This document shows positions 17,366 through 26,235 of a stretch of 64,000 bases of DNA, one piece after another. The notes below the pieces were generated by a model, which saw only the letters and a program-made list of their open reading frames with translations, was not told where the DNA came from and did no database searches. Source of the DNA: Streptococcus marmotae (GTDB lineage: Bacteria > Bacillota > Bacilli > Lactobacillales > Streptococcaceae). Made by a program: the position numbers and the translations under genes. Position 1 is the stretch's first letter, and each line of letters opens with the position of its first letter. The stretch covers positions 1,385,501-1,449,500 of the forward strand of contig NZ_CP015196.1 of assembly GCF_001623565.1 (NCBI RefSeq), given 5' to 3'.

Positions 17366-17995
17366 ATGAAACTAGCAGTGATTGGAGCAAATGGACAAGC
17401 AGGACAGGCGATTGTGGCAGAAGCAGTAGCCCGTGGCCATGAGGTGACAGCGATTGTTCGCTCAAGTAATCAATCTCAAGCACAAGCGGTTCTGCAAAAG
17501 GATTTATTTGACTTGGAATCAGCAGATTTGAGCGGATTTGATGCAGTAGTGAGTGCTTTTGGTGCTTTTGCTCCTGAAACATTGCCGCAACACACGACTG
17601 CTTTGGAGCATGTAGCGAGTATTTTGGATGGAAGCGACACGCGACTTTTAGTAGTTGGTGGGGCAGGAAGTTTGTATCTGGATGATAGCCTGACTACTCA
17701 ACTCTATCAGACACCTGATTTTCCAGAGGGTTTCTTCCCATTGGCAGAGGCGATGAGTAAGGGCTTAGCAGCACTCCGTAAGGTATCAAAGGTCAATTGG
17801 ACCTATATCAGTCCTGCGGCAGATTTTGAAGTAGATTATCCAAAAACAGGTGAGTATCTTCTTGCGGGGGAAATCTTTACGGTGAATCAAGCTGGTGAAA
17901 GCAAGATGAGCTATGCAGACTATGCGATTGCCATGGTGGATGAAATCGAAAATGGCAATCATCTGAATGAGCGGATTTCTGTTCTTGGAAAGTAG
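17366..17995 (+). CDS. NAD(P)H-binding protein (atypical SDR, YhfK/NmrA-like)
   Basis: 209 residues. The N-terminus M-K-L-A-V-I-G-A-N-G-Q-A-G is a Rossmann dinucleotide motif of the G-x-x-G-x-x-G type, and S-A-F-G-A-F-A-P and V-V-G-G-A-G-S-L sit where atypical SDRs bind cofactor. There is no classical YxxxK pair. Members act as NAD(P)-dependent reductases or redox sensors. AAAGGAG is 7 bases from the ATG. It probably forms an operon with the broken VOC gene 9 bases downstream, and it is controlled by the palindromic operator just upstream. Confidence 0.8.
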   Translation: MKLAVIGANGQAGQAIVAEAVARGHEVTAIVRSSNQSQAQAVLQKDLFDLESADLSGFDAVVSAFGAFAPETLPQHTTALEHVASILDGSDTRLLVVGGAGSLYLDDSLTTQLYQTPDFPEGFFPLAEAMSKGLAALRKVSKVNWTYISPAADFEVDYPKTGEYLLAGEIFTVNQAGESKMSYADYAIAMVDEIENGNHLNERISVLGK

Positions 17996-18004
17996 GTTGA
18001 CATC

Positions 18005-18847
18005 ATGTATCCCTACCACAGTCAGATTTATCTAGGAGAAGTTGCGCTTTATGTGGAGGATGTGTATCGGGTTAGTCAATTTTATCAGTAGATACTAGGC
18101 TTAGCAGTGCTTGCAGAAACTGACACAGAGGTCTTATTAGGAGTAGGAAAGGAAGGGCTTGTTCGTCTGTTACCTGCTACTCAAGGAAAATCCAAGACGT
18201 ATGGTCTTTATCATCTAGCCCTTTTAGTTCCTAAACGAAAAGATTTGGCAGCTATCTTTAAACGATTGGTGGAGAACCGCATTTCGATGGTGGGAGGGTC
18301 AGATCATGGCTATAGCGAAGCCATTTATTTGGAAGATCCAGAAGGAAATGGCATCGAAATCTATCATGACAAGGATGTGATCCAGTGGGATATCCGAGAA
18401 GATGGGCGAATTGTTGGTGTGACGGAGGAATTGGCTGCGCAAGAATTGTATGAAGATGGGGCTTATACAGAGCCTTTTCAGCTAGCAAGAAGCACTCGCA
18501 TGGGGCATGTCCATTTATCTGTTCGAGAAAGTCAGCCAGCCAGTGCATTTTATCAAGCCTTGCTAGGGTTGGAGGATAAATTTTCTATACCGACAGGAAG
18601 CTGGTTGGCTTCTGGCGATTATCATCACCACCTTGCTGTTAATGAATGGTCGGGGAAACACCTTGCGCCTCATCAAAATGGCCAAGCTGGACTAGCATAT
18701 TTTACCGTTCTTGTCGAAAGCAAGGAACATTTACTCGCGATGTACGAACGGGCAATCCATTTAGGAGTTTCTGTTCGATGGCTTCAGTCTCGTATGCTCG
18801 AAATTACAGATACTGACGGCATTGTCGTGCGGGTTAGTGTGAAATAG
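18005..18847 (+). pseudogene. VOC/glyoxalase family gene (CatE-like) with an internal stop
   Basis: The frame opens at ATG 18005 (M-Y-P-Y-H-S-Q-I-Y-L-G-E-V-A-L), a typical start of two-module vicinal-oxygen-chelate proteins. It meets TAG at 18089-18091 after F-Y-Q, where the family usually has a residue before I-L-G-L. The same frame then continues without interruption to 18847 with both modules (Y-H-L-A-L-L-V and M-G-H-V-H-L-S-V, metal-ligand type histidines and glutamates). One base substitution explains the break. Restart at an internal codon would lose the first beta strand of module one, so activity is doubtful. The full product would be 280 residues. A sequencing error is possible. Confidence 0.8.
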
Positions 18848-18851
18848 TGTA

Positions 18852-19104
18852 TCAAAAAAGAGGCCGGGACAAAAGTCCTTGCCTCCATTATTTTTGTAGT
18901 TTTATCAGTTTGACGCAGTAGTTGTCTGGTTTGTATCACGTTGATAAATCAACATTCTAGTAGAGGAGGATAGCGAACATTTCGCTAGCTCTATTTCCAA
19001 CCTTTCACAATTCTCAATTGTGAAAGCTAGTCAACCTTGCGGGGGTGAGACGACAAAATCGATTTCTTCGAAATCACGATTTTTGTCCCACTCCCCTTTT
19101 TGAT
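18852..19104 (+). repeat. R2 repeat (copy 3)
   Basis: Starts with AGAGGCCGGGACAAAAGTCC and ends with TTTTTGTCCCACTCCCC plus TTTTT. It shares internal blocks CAACATTCTAGTAGA and ACAATTCTCAATTGTG with 1141-1545. It fills the gap between convergent genes and provides hairpins for both. Confidence 0.7.
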
Positions 19105-19106
19105 AG

Positions 19107-19538
19107 TTATAAGCTATTTTTCAGTGCTTGAATCAGCTGATTATTTTCTTGAATCAACTGATCGGCTCCTTCTCGTGTCAGTCCTTCAATCTGGCGAAAA
19201 CACTCTGACAAGTGCGTTTTAATATCCTGTTGGAGATGTTTTCCTCCTTCTGTTAGCTGTACATACAGTTGCCGTTTGTCCTTTTCAGGTCGCAACCTGA
19301 AAAGATATCCTTTTTCCTCTAAACGCTTGAGCAAGGGAGTTAAGGTATTGCTGGATAAGTCAAGGCGTTTACCAATCTCTTTTAAAGGCAAGGAAGCCTC
19401 CTCCCACAGCACGACTAGAACCAGATACTGGGTGTAGGTTAGATCAAATTTCTCCAGATTTTTCTTATAAAATTGACGGAACAGCCGCTCTACATTGTAA
19501 AAAGAGTAACAGAGCTGGTGGGATAGTAAATCGTTCAT
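19107..19538 (-). CDS. MarR family transcriptional regulator
   Basis: The start is ATG at 19538 (M-N-D-L-L-S-H-Q), with GGAG upstream; the 4-residue longer form starts inside that site. The 143-residue protein has the MarR winged helix: L-T-Y-T-Q-Y-L-V-L-V-V-L-W, the recognition helix L-D-L-S-S-N-T-L-T-P-L-L-K-R-L, and the wing E-K-D-K-R-Q-L-Y-V-Q-L-T. The form matches the OhrR/MarR group, but the N-terminal region has a single cysteine (L-C-Y-S-F), close to where 1-Cys OhrR proteins sense peroxide, so a redox role is possible. It is divergent from a flavoprotein operon, with a perfect palindrome in between. Confidence 0.88.
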   Translation of the reverse strand: MNDLLSHQLCYSFYNVERLFRQFYKKNLEKFDLTYTQYLVLVVLWEEASLPLKEIGKRLDLSSNTLTPLLKRLEEKGYLFRLRPEKDKRQLYVQLTEGGKHLQQDIKTHLSECFRQIEGLTREGADQLIQENNQLIQALKNSL

Positions 19539-19590
19539 TTTTTTCTCCAATCGTTTGCGAGTGATTCTAGGATAGCATAAACCTTTTTGA

Positions 19591-19634
19591 TTGACAAAGA
19601 ATAGGACTTTTATTAGAATAATCGTGCACGATTA
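19591..19634 (+). promoter_or_regulatory. Promoter and 16-bp palindromic operator (MarR target)
   Basis: TTGACA (19591-19596), a 17-base spacer and TAGAAT (19614-19619) drive the oxidoreductase operon. TAATCGTGCACGATTA (19619-19634) is a perfect 16-base palindrome directly at the transcription start. The position would let the divergent MarR protein block initiation. Confidence 0.8.
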
Positions 19635-19653
19635 AATTTTGGAGGAAAAGAAT

Positions 19654-20997
19654 ATGTATCAATACGATGTAACCTTTATCGGCTCAGGACATGCTAGCTG
19701 GCATGCGGCGGTTGACTTGTCAAAGGCTGGTAAGAAAGTCGCCATTATCGAAAAAGATGTCACTGCTGGGACCTGTACCAATTATGGCTGCAATGCGAAA
19801 TTTTTGCTCGAAAGTCCTTTTGAATTTTTAGATGGCTTGGCACGGTATGAAAAAGCTGGTATCGCAAAGAGTGGTGAGATTTCTTGGGAAAAATTAATGG
19901 CTTATAAGCAAGAAGAAATCGGAAGCTATGCACCAATTATGGAGGGAATGTTTGCCCATGTCGGCATTGACCTCTTGAAGGGGCATGGTCGTTTGATTGA
20001 TGCTCACACAGTAGCCTATGGGGATGAAACGATTACAACAGAATTTGTAGTGATCGGAACAGGTCAGCGTCCAGCTAGGTTGAATGTACCGGGGAATGAA
20101 TTTTTCCATGATAGCCGCGAATTTCTTGATTTAGAAACCTTACCAAATCGCATGACTTTTATTGGAGCGGGGATTATTTCCCTAGAATTTGCGACAATGG
20201 TCTCAAAAATGGGCAAAGAAGTTCATATTGTTGAATTTGCGGACCGGGCCTTGGCTGCTTATCCGGAGTCTTATGTAGCTACGGTTGTTGAGAAAATGAC
20301 GGCTGAGGGAGTTCATTTTCATTTTGGGCAAGCTGTGTCAGAAGCTATCAAAACGCAAGATGCCTATCTTGTTCGGACAGCAAGCGGGCTAGCGATTGAG
20401 ACGGACTATATTGTGGATGCGACAGGACGTGTGTCAAATGTAGAAGGTCTTGGGCTAGAAGAGCTAGGTATTGAGACTGACCGTGGCGGAATTGTGGTCA
20501 ACGAGTTTATGCAAACAGCTGTCCCAACCATTTATGCGTCTGGGGATGTTGTTTCAAAAACCATTCCGAAATTGACCCCAACGGCTAGCTTTGAGTCAAG
20601 CTACATTGCACGCCATATTTTAGGCGAGCGAGAAGCGATTGCTTATCCTGTCGTTCCAAATGTAGTCTTTACACTTCCACGGATTGCCCAAGTCGGAGTC
20701 ACAGTGGAAGAAGCTAAGCAGCAGCTTGATCTCTACCACATCGTGGAAATACCATTTGGACAAAAATTGAAATTCCAAACAAAATTAGAGGAAGAAGCAC
20801 ACATCACCTTTATTGTTGGCAAAGACAAGACCTTAAAAGGAGCAGCACTTCTTGGACATGAAGCAGGGGAATTAGTCAATTTAATCACATTCATCATTCA
20901 GCAAAAGGTAACAGCCAAGGACTTAGACCAGATGATTTTTGCCTTTCCAGCCGTTACGAATGGTATTTTGAATGATTTGAAAATGGCCTTGGCCTAA
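19654..20997 (+). CDS. Pyridine nucleotide-disulfide oxidoreductase family flavoprotein
   Basis: The start is ATG 19654 (M-Y-Q-Y-D-V-T-F-I-G-S-G-H-A), with GGAGG 9 bases upstream. The 447-residue protein has the FAD motif G-S-G-H-A-S-W, the redox disulphide C-T-N-Y-G-C (C-x4-C as in dihydrolipoamide dehydrogenase and glutathione reductase), a second Rossmann fold (F-I-G-A-G-I-I-S-L-E-F-A), and the late FAD motif Y-A-S-G-D-V. The usual C-terminal H-P-T-x-x-E catalytic dyad is replaced by F-A-F-P-A-V-T-N-G, so it is not a classical dehydrogenase of that class and its electron acceptor is unclear. It is first gene of a MarR-controlled operon with an SDR 9 bases downstream. Confidence 0.85.
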   Translation: MYQYDVTFIGSGHASWHAAVDLSKAGKKVAIIEKDVTAGTCTNYGCNAKFLLESPFEFLDGLARYEKAGIAKSGEISWEKLMAYKQEEIGSYAPIMEGMFAHVGIDLLKGHGRLIDAHTVAYGDETITTEFVVIGTGQRPARLNVPGNEFFHDSREFLDLETLPNRMTFIGAGIISLEFATMVSKMGKEVHIVEFADRALAAYPESYVATVVEKMTAEGVHFHFGQAVSEAIKTQDAYLVRTASGLAIETDYIVDATGRVSNVEGLGLEELGIETDRGGIVVNEFMQTAVPTIYASGDVVSKTIPKLTPTASFESSYIARHILGEREAIAYPVVPNVVFTLPRIAQVGVTVEEAKQQLDLYHIVEIPFGQKLKFQTKLEEEAHITFIVGKDKTLKGAALLGHEAGELVNLITFIIQQKVTAKDLDQMIFAFPAVTNGILNDLKMALA

Positions 20998-21006
20998 GGA
21001 GGAAAG

Positions 21007-21744
21007 ATGACAAAGGTTATTGTAATTACAGGGGCTTCATCGGGTATTGGAGAAGCAACGGCTACCTTATTAGCAAAAAGCGATGCGAAGCTAGTATTAG
21101 GAGCAAGAAGAGAAGACCAGCTAAAAGCCATTGTTCAGGCAATTCAAGAGCAGGGAGGCGAAGCTGTCTATGCAGCGACGGATGTGACGAAGCAGGAGCA
21201 AGTTGAGGCCTTAAAAGAGCTTGCCTTGAGCACTTTTGGACGTGTGGATGTCTGGATAAACAATGCAGGCGTCATGCCTCAAGCTCCCTTTATGGCTGCA
21301 ACAGTTCAAGAATGGGAGCAAGCAATTGATATCAATGTGAAGGGTGTCTTATACGGCATCACAGCTTCCCTTCCAGTCATGGCTCGCCAAAAAGCTGGTC
21401 AAATTATCAATATTGCCTCTGTGGAAGGCCATCATTCGCATGTTGGAGGTGGTGTCTATTCTGCCACTAAATATGCCGTTCGAGCAATTTCAGACTCGCT
21501 TCGTGAAGAAATGGCACAAATGGAGGGCAACCTACGCTGTACGGTGATTTCTCCAGGTGCTATTCAAACGGAATTGGTAGGAACTGTCGCTGATGAGAAC
21601 ATCAAGTCAGCTTATGAAGATTTTTACCGCTCACACGGCATTTCCGCAGAACGAGTGGCGTTAACGATCCAGCAAGCCATTGATTTACCGGAAGATACTG
21701 CTTGGAATGAGGTCGTCATGCGTCCGATAAAGCAAGTGCTGTAA
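21007..21744 (+). CDS. Short-chain dehydrogenase/reductase (SDR)
   Basis: 245 residues, classical SDR. The cofactor motif T-G-A-S-S-G-I-G is near residue 8, N-N-A-G near 86, catalytic serine in I-N-I-A-S-V, and Y-S-A-T-K-Y (the YxxxK pair) near 153. The acidic/basic pattern after beta-2 (G-A-R-R-E-D) favours NADP(H). Likely substrate is a small carbonyl compound; unknown. AGGAGG lies 6 bases from the ATG and the gap to the flavoprotein is 9 bases, so they are one operon. Confidence 0.9.
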   Translation: MTKVIVITGASSGIGEATATLLAKSDAKLVLGARREDQLKAIVQAIQEQGGEAVYAATDVTKQEQVEALKELALSTFGRVDVWINNAGVMPQAPFMAATVQEWEQAIDINVKGVLYGITASLPVMARQKAGQIINIASVEGHHSHVGGGVYSATKYAVRAISDSLREEMAQMEGNLRCTVISPGAIQTELVGTVADENIKSAYEDFYRSHGISAERVALTIQQAIDLPEDTAWNEVVMRPIKQVL

Positions 21745-21762
21745 ATAGAAAAGGAAGTACAA

Positions 21763-22155
21763 ATGAAAAAAATCGGAAACCTCACATGCTTTTTTAGTAG
21801 TCTGGTTGTCTTAGAATTTCTCTATATTTTTTATCTGGAGACCATGATGACTGCTTCAGAGTCTACCTCTCGCGTCTTTGCCATTCCTGTTGAGGTGCTA
21901 AAGACGGATACGGTTCAATTACTCTTTCAAAATCAGGGTGTCTACAATCTGATGATTGCTGTCGTACTTGTTTACACCCTAGTTTTCAGTAAAAATAAGA
22001 TTGAACTACTATTTGTAACACTGATTTATATTTTAGTTGTGGCGCTTTATGGTGGCTGGACCAGTGATATCAGTATTTTCTTCAAACAAGGGAGTGTCCC
22101 TCTCTTAGCAACACTTAGTCTGGTCTATGATATTGCAAAAAATAGGAAGGATTGA
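21763..22155 (+). CDS. Small membrane protein, DoxX/DUF-like, unknown function
   Basis: 130 residues with about four hydrophobic segments (L-T-C-F-F-S-S-L-V-V-L, Y-N-L-M-I-A-V-V-L-V-Y, L-L-F-V-T-L-I-Y-I-L-V-V, V-P-L-L-A-T-L-S-L). The layout recalls small streptococcal DUF1304-type membrane proteins, but I cannot confirm the family. It starts 19 bases after the SDR stop, so it is probably in the same MarR-controlled operon. Confidence 0.7.
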   Translation: MKKIGNLTCFFSSLVVLEFLYIFYLETMMTASESTSRVFAIPVEVLKTDTVQLLFQNQGVYNLMIAVVLVYTLVFSKNKIELLFVTLIYILVVALYGGWTSDISIFFKQGSVPLLATLSLVYDIAKNRKD

Positions 22156-22162
22156 GACATCA

Positions 22163-23068
22163 ATGAAGTGGTGGAAAGTTATTGGTCTAGGGGGAGTTTT
22201 TATGTTCGTTCTAGCCTATGTGGGGGCTTCCTTTTACTTTGCGAAAAGTATTGTAAAACCTACTCCGATGACCTTAGCTGAGGAAGAAGCATGGGAAAAA
22301 GAACATGGCATGTGGAATGAATTTGACCAGTATGAGGTAGAAGAGTACACCGTTAAGGGGGTGGATGATTATCCCTTGCATGCGGCCTTGGTCAAGGCAG
22401 CGGATCCTAATAGTAAAAAGTATGTGATTATCACCCACGGCTTTCGTTCCAATCGAAATGGGGCCGTCAAGTATGTGGAAGTCTATCGTAATTTGGGCTA
22501 TCACTGCATTATCTATGACGTTCGTGGCCATGGGAAAAACGCTCCTGCTACGGTAACATTGGGCAATGTCGAGTCAAAAGATCTTCTGTATTTGATTGAA
22601 GATAGTTACCAACGCTATGGTTCTGATAGTTATCTAGGACTTCAGGGGGAGTCAATGGGTAGCTCCATTTCGCTAAACGCCTTACAATACCAACCCAAGG
22701 TTCAATTTGTCGTAGCAGATTGTGGTTTTACCAATCTGTATGACTTAATTGCGGCTGGTTATCAGGCCAATCACGTCAGTTTTCTCATGCCGGGAGTTAG
22801 TTGGATGACCAAACATATTTACGGTGTCGATATGAAAGAAACTAGTGCCATTGATGCAGTTGCAAACAATCAAAGCATTCCCATCACCTTTATCCATGGT
22901 GCAGATGATCGATTTATTTTACCTGAAAATAGTCAGCAATTGGCGGAGCAAAATCCAACTCCAGACACAGTCAAGTTGGTTGACGGTGCAGCTCACGCAG
23001 CATCAAGAGAGGTCTTAGGCGTCGCAGGCTATCAGGCACTCGTCCAGCAAAATCCAAATGTAAAATAG
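22163..23068 (+). CDS. Membrane-anchored alpha/beta hydrolase
   Basis: I prefer ATG 22163 (M-K-W-W-K-V-I-G), directly followed by a membrane helix to about residue 30; an upstream start at 22127 would overlap the previous gene. The 301-residue product has the alpha/beta-hydrolase core: T-H-G-F-R-S-N-R (oxyanion region), Y-D-V-R-G-H-G-K, nucleophile elbow G-E-S-M-G-S, acid D in H-G-A-D-D-R-F-I, and histidine in G-A-A-H-A-A. It belongs to the DUF1749/YqkD-like group of surface-attached esterases. Substrate unknown. Last gene of the MarR-linked cluster. Confidence 0.85.
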   Translation: MKWWKVIGLGGVFMFVLAYVGASFYFAKSIVKPTPMTLAEEEAWEKEHGMWNEFDQYEVEEYTVKGVDDYPLHAALVKAADPNSKKYVIITHGFRSNRNGAVKYVEVYRNLGYHCIIYDVRGHGKNAPATVTLGNVESKDLLYLIEDSYQRYGSDSYLGLQGESMGSSISLNALQYQPKVQFVVADCGFTNLYDLIAAGYQANHVSFLMPGVSWMTKHIYGVDMKETSAIDAVANNQSIPITFIHGADDRFILPENSQQLAEQNPTPDTVKLVDGAAHAASREVLGVAGYQALVQQNPNVK

Positions 23069-23129
23069 AATTTGAAGTTGAGAGCTATTTCATTCCTATA
23101 GTTACAAAGTATAAAAACAAACTAATCCT

Positions 23130-23305
23130 TACGAACCCAGTGACTCAGTCAGCGTGATGGAAACTGTACCGAATCATCTAATACAAAAATTAAAAGAAAC
23201 ATCTAAAAACCGAATGATGGTTATTTAGTCTCTTTTGAGAAAGTACCAATATTCGGTTTTTATTGCATTATTTTTTATCAAAAGACTTTTTCGATGGGTT
23301 CCCCT
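23130..23305 (+). repeat. Dispersed intergenic repeat, family R3 (copy 1)
   Basis: Shares CCGAATCATCTAATACAAAA, a hairpin built on CCGAATGATG/ATATTCGG, TTAGTCTCTTTTGAGAAAGT and ATCAAAAGACT with the copy at 35024-35146. The hairpin lies downstream of the hydrolase gene and may terminate it. Confidence 0.75.
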
Positions 23306-23343
23306 TTGCTAGCTTGTTTTCTTGCTGATAGTCTATAAACATT

Positions 23344-23583
23344 TAACTAGGCAACGAAACTGTAGGGAGCGAGGTTAGGACAAAAAGATGTTGAGTTTTG
23401 ACATTCTTTATCATCATACACTAAACATAAAAAACGAACAAGCTAGCATTCTGAAGGTCAGAAAACGAGCTTTGTTCGCTTTTTGCATTTAGAATTGGAT
23501 TTTTGTCTCGCTCCTGAGTAGTTCCTTTTTTCAACAGTTCAGCAAGGTAAGGATGGGAGAAGCTGATTTTTGACGAGTGTTAG
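23344..23583 (+). repeat. R1 repeat carrying a nested R2-like element
   Basis: The outer ends are ACTAGGCAACGAAA and TTTTTGACGAGTGT (R1). Inside, from about 23370 to 23518, lies an inverted-repeat element with GGAGCGAGGTTAGGACAAAA at one end and TTTTTGTCTCGCTCCTGA at the other. This suggests one repeat inserted into the other. The right end abuts the pepQ stop codon. No gene is seen between 23069 and 23579. Confidence 0.65.
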
Positions 23584-24662
23584 TCAAAATACAAGAGTTC
23601 CTTGCTGGTATCAGTAAAGACTTCAAAACCATTTGCTGTTACGTAGCCACAGTCCTCAATGCGGACGCCGACTTTTCCAGGGATATAGATACCTGGTTCA
23701 ACAGAGAAGCACATGCCTTCTTCGAGGACGAGATCATTTCCTTCCATAATCGACGGGAATTCGTGGACATCCATGCCGATTCCGTGTCCCAAGCGGTGGT
23801 TAAAATACTCACCGTAGCCAGCTTTTTCAATCACTTCACGTGCTGCGCGGTCTACTTCATGGGCTGTCACACCTGGTTTGATAAAGTCAAGGGCTGCTTG
23901 TTGGGCTTCAAGCGTGAGGGCGTAAATGTCTTTTTTGAACTGATTCGGTTGGCCAACCGCAACTGTTCTAGTCATATCGCTTGCATAGCCATTTGCCATA
24001 ACCCCTAGGTCAAAGAGGAGAAGGGCATTATTTTCTACCTTGTGAGGGCCGGGGATACCATGAGGATTCGCAGCATTGTTACCTGTTAAGACCATGGTTT
24101 CAAAACTCATTTCAAGTCCTTCACGTTTCATTGCAAATTCAATTTCAGCGATAATATCTGTTTCTGTTTTAGCGAGTGAAATCGCCTCAAAACCTAATTG
24201 AACGGCCTTGTCAGCCCATTTTCCTGCAATCATCATCTTTTGGATTTCATCTGCTGATTTGATTAAACGCATGCGGTTGATGATCGGAGTAAGATTGTCA
24301 AATGTTGCTTGCTCAAAGACAGTTTTTAAGCCCTGATATTTGGTCAGAATCAGATTGTCAAACTCAAGTCCAACGTGGTTGTAGTTTTTGGCTGGTAAAG
24401 CAGCTTTGATTTTTTCCCAAGGATTTTCAGAATCTACATAGCCTACAACTGGAAAAGCAACTGATTGACGAGCACGTTCGGCATCCAAGGCTGGGACAAA
24501 GAGGAGCGGTGTGCTTTCTTCGCTGATAAAGAGGAACATTTGGCGTTCATGCGGATCGCTGTAAAAACCAGTCAGATAGTAAATCGAAACAGGATCTGAA
24601 AAGACAGCCATATCTAATTCAGTCCTGCGTAACTGTGTCAGTATATCATTGATTTTAGTCAT
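23580..24662 (-). CDS. pepQ: Xaa-Pro dipeptidase, M24 family
   Basis: 360 residues, typical of PepQ. It cleaves dipeptides with C-terminal proline in the cytoplasm using a two-metal centre. Visible: the creatinase-like N-terminal domain (Y-Y-L-T-G-F-Y-S-D-P-H-E-R), metal aspartates in L-L-F-D-L-G...S-D-M-T-R-T, the histidine motif H-R-L-G-H-G-I-G-M-D-V-H-E, and glutamates in F-S-V-E-P-G-I-Y and V-R-I-E-D-C. It is divergent from ccpA, the same arrangement as in lactic acid bacteria, where CcpA influences pepQ. Confidence 0.95.
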   Translation of the reverse strand: MTKINDILTQLRRTELDMAVFSDPVSIYYLTGFYSDPHERQMFLFISEESTPLLFVPALDAERARQSVAFPVVGYVDSENPWEKIKAALPAKNYNHVGLEFDNLILTKYQGLKTVFEQATFDNLTPIINRMRLIKSADEIQKMMIAGKWADKAVQLGFEAISLAKTETDIIAEIEFAMKREGLEMSFETMVLTGNNAANPHGIPGPHKVENNALLLFDLGVMANGYASDMTRTVAVGQPNQFKKDIYALTLEAQQAALDFIKPGVTAHEVDRAAREVIEKAGYGEYFNHRLGHGIGMDVHEFPSIMEGNDLVLEEGMCFSVEPGIYIPGKVGVRIEDCGYVTANGFEVFTDTSKELLYFD

Positions 24663-24687
24663 AAAAGTACCTTCTTTCTACCCTTTC

Positions 24688-24716
24688 ATTTTGGCAGAAA
24701 ATAGCCGAAAAATCAA
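24688..24716 (-). promoter_or_regulatory. Probable pepQ promoter
   Basis: On the minus strand TTGATT (24716-24711), a 17-base spacer and CAAAAT (24693-24688). The -10 match is weak. Confidence 0.4.
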
Positions 24717-24921
24717 GGATTTATCGTAAAAAGCAGCAGAAAAGGTAAAAAGGATTTCCTGATAGCAGGTGCCGTTTTCTTTAGATAATGAAAATAGATA
24801 GAAAATAAAATGAAAAAGAAAGAAAAACAGCTCAGGAGCAGGATTGGATTCTCCAGCTCTTTTCATTTCCAATGATTTTCTTTGATTTCTCAAAATTTTT
24901 CAAAAAAATGTGGTTTATCTC

Positions 24922-24976
24922 TTGAAAGGGATTTCAAAAAATGATACACTATAAAGAGGTGAAAGCGTAATTTTCA
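24922..24976 (+). promoter_or_regulatory. ccpA promoter with a cre-like site
   Basis: TTGAAA (24922-24927), a 17-base spacer and TACACT (24945-24950). Just downstream TGAAAGCGTAATTTTCA (24960-24976) keeps the TGAAAnCG half of a catabolite-responsive element but not its exact second half. It may be an autoregulatory site; the rest of the 343-base divergent gap shows nothing else. Confidence 0.5.
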
Positions 24977-25005
24977 TAAAAAGAAAGTGAAAGGAATTTA
25001 CGATT

Positions 25006-26009
25006 ATGTTGAATACGGATGATACAGTAACGATTTATGATGTCGCGCGCGAAGCAGGCGTTTCCATGGCGACCGTTAGTCGAGTGGTAAATGGAAATAA
25101 AAATGTAAAAGAAAACACACGAAAAAAAGTATTGGAAGTGATTGACCGCTTGGACTATCGACCAAATGCGGTAGCGCGTGGTTTAGCGAGCAAGAAAACG
25201 ACAACGGTTGGGTAGTGATTCCAAATATTGCTAATGCCTATTTTGCGACCTTGGCAAAAGGGATCGATGACATTGCGGACATGTATAAATACAACATTGT
25301 CTTGGCAAATAGTGATGAAAATGATGAAAAAGAAATCAATGTGGTCAATACACTGTTTTCAAAACAGGTAGACGGTATTATTTTCATGGGCTATCATTTG
25401 ACAGATAAGATCCGTGCAGAGTTTTCTCGTTCACGGACTCCGATTGTCCTTGCGGGGACAGTTGATTTAGAGCATCAACTGCCAAGCGTTAATATTGATT
25501 ATGCCCAAGCGACAAAAGATGTTGTTGAATTATTAGCCAAAAATAATCAGCACATTGCTTTTGTGTCTGGTCCGCTAGTTGATGATATCAATGGAAAAGT
25601 TCGTTTTTCTGGCTATAAAGAAGGTCTGAAGGAAAATGGCCTAAAATTCAACGAAGGTCTTGTCTTTGAATCCAAATACAAATACGAAGAAGGCTATGCT
25701 CTTGCAGAGCGTATCTTGAATGCGGGTGCCACAGCTGCCTATGTAGCAGAAGATGAGATTGCAGCAGGCTTGCTCAACGGGATTGTCGATAAGGGAATCA
25801 AAGTACCAGAAGAGTTTGAAATTATCACAAGTGACGATTCCTTGGTAACAAAATTCACCAGTCCAAACTTAACTTCTGTCAGCCAGCCTTTGTATGACAT
25901 CGGTGCGATTGCCATGCGGATGTTGACTAAGATTATGCACAAGGAAGAGTTGGATACACGTGAAGTGATTTTGAACCACGGTATCAAAGAAAGAAAATCT
26001 ACGAAATAA
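25006..26009 (+). pseudogene. ccpA: Catabolite control protein A, frameshifted
   Basis: Residues 1-69 give an intact LacI-type DNA-binding domain ([20 protein letters not shown] and the hinge [11 protein letters not shown]). The frame then meets TAG at 25213-25215 after T-T-T-V-G. The rest of CcpA (I-P-N-I-A-N-A-Y-F-A-T-L-A-K-G-I onward) continues in another frame to 26009. The expected codons V-G-V-V-I-P imply one missing base near 25211 (GGTTGGGTAGTG, where GGTTGGTGTAGTG is expected). Stop and an alternative GTG overlap (TAGTG), so a separate effector domain could at best be made by reinitiation. CcpA with HPr-Ser-P controls carbon catabolite repression; losing it would be a large change. 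A read error is a serious alternative. Confidence 0.85.
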
Positions 26010-26085
26010 GACTTTTTCCCAAGACAGACTGAGTAAAAACTGTCGTAATTATCAGTCCGAATGGCTGATGTGGTAGAAAAAAGAT

Positions 26086-26125
26086 GAGCGGAGGTTGGGA
26101 TATAGTCCCTTCCTCTATTTTTATT
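26086..26125 (+). terminator. Hairpin after ccpA, R2-like fragment
   Basis: GAGGTTGGGATATAGTCCC then TTCCTC folds into a short stem with T-rich flanks, 77 bases after the ccpA stop. Confidence 0.5.
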
Positions 26126-26200
26126 TTATATTACTCAGGAAATGGGAAGAAGTTTGCTATTTCAAACGGTCGATATGCTGTTTTCATGTCATATTTTCAG

Positions 26201-26229
26201 TTACTATATTTATCAAAGTAGTGTATAAT
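26201..26229 (+). promoter_or_regulatory. Promoter abutting the first glycosyltransferase start
   Basis: TTACTA (26201-26206, weak), a 17-base spacer and TATAAT (26224-26229). The expected transcription start, about 7 bases on, coincides with ATG 26236. No Shine-Dalgarno sequence is present. Confidence 0.5.
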
Positions 26230-26235
26230 ATTAGT

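Noticed and set aside
23577..24008. 143-residue plus-strand frame opposite pepQ
   Set aside because: Shadow of PepQ; all conserved M24 motifs read on the minus strand.
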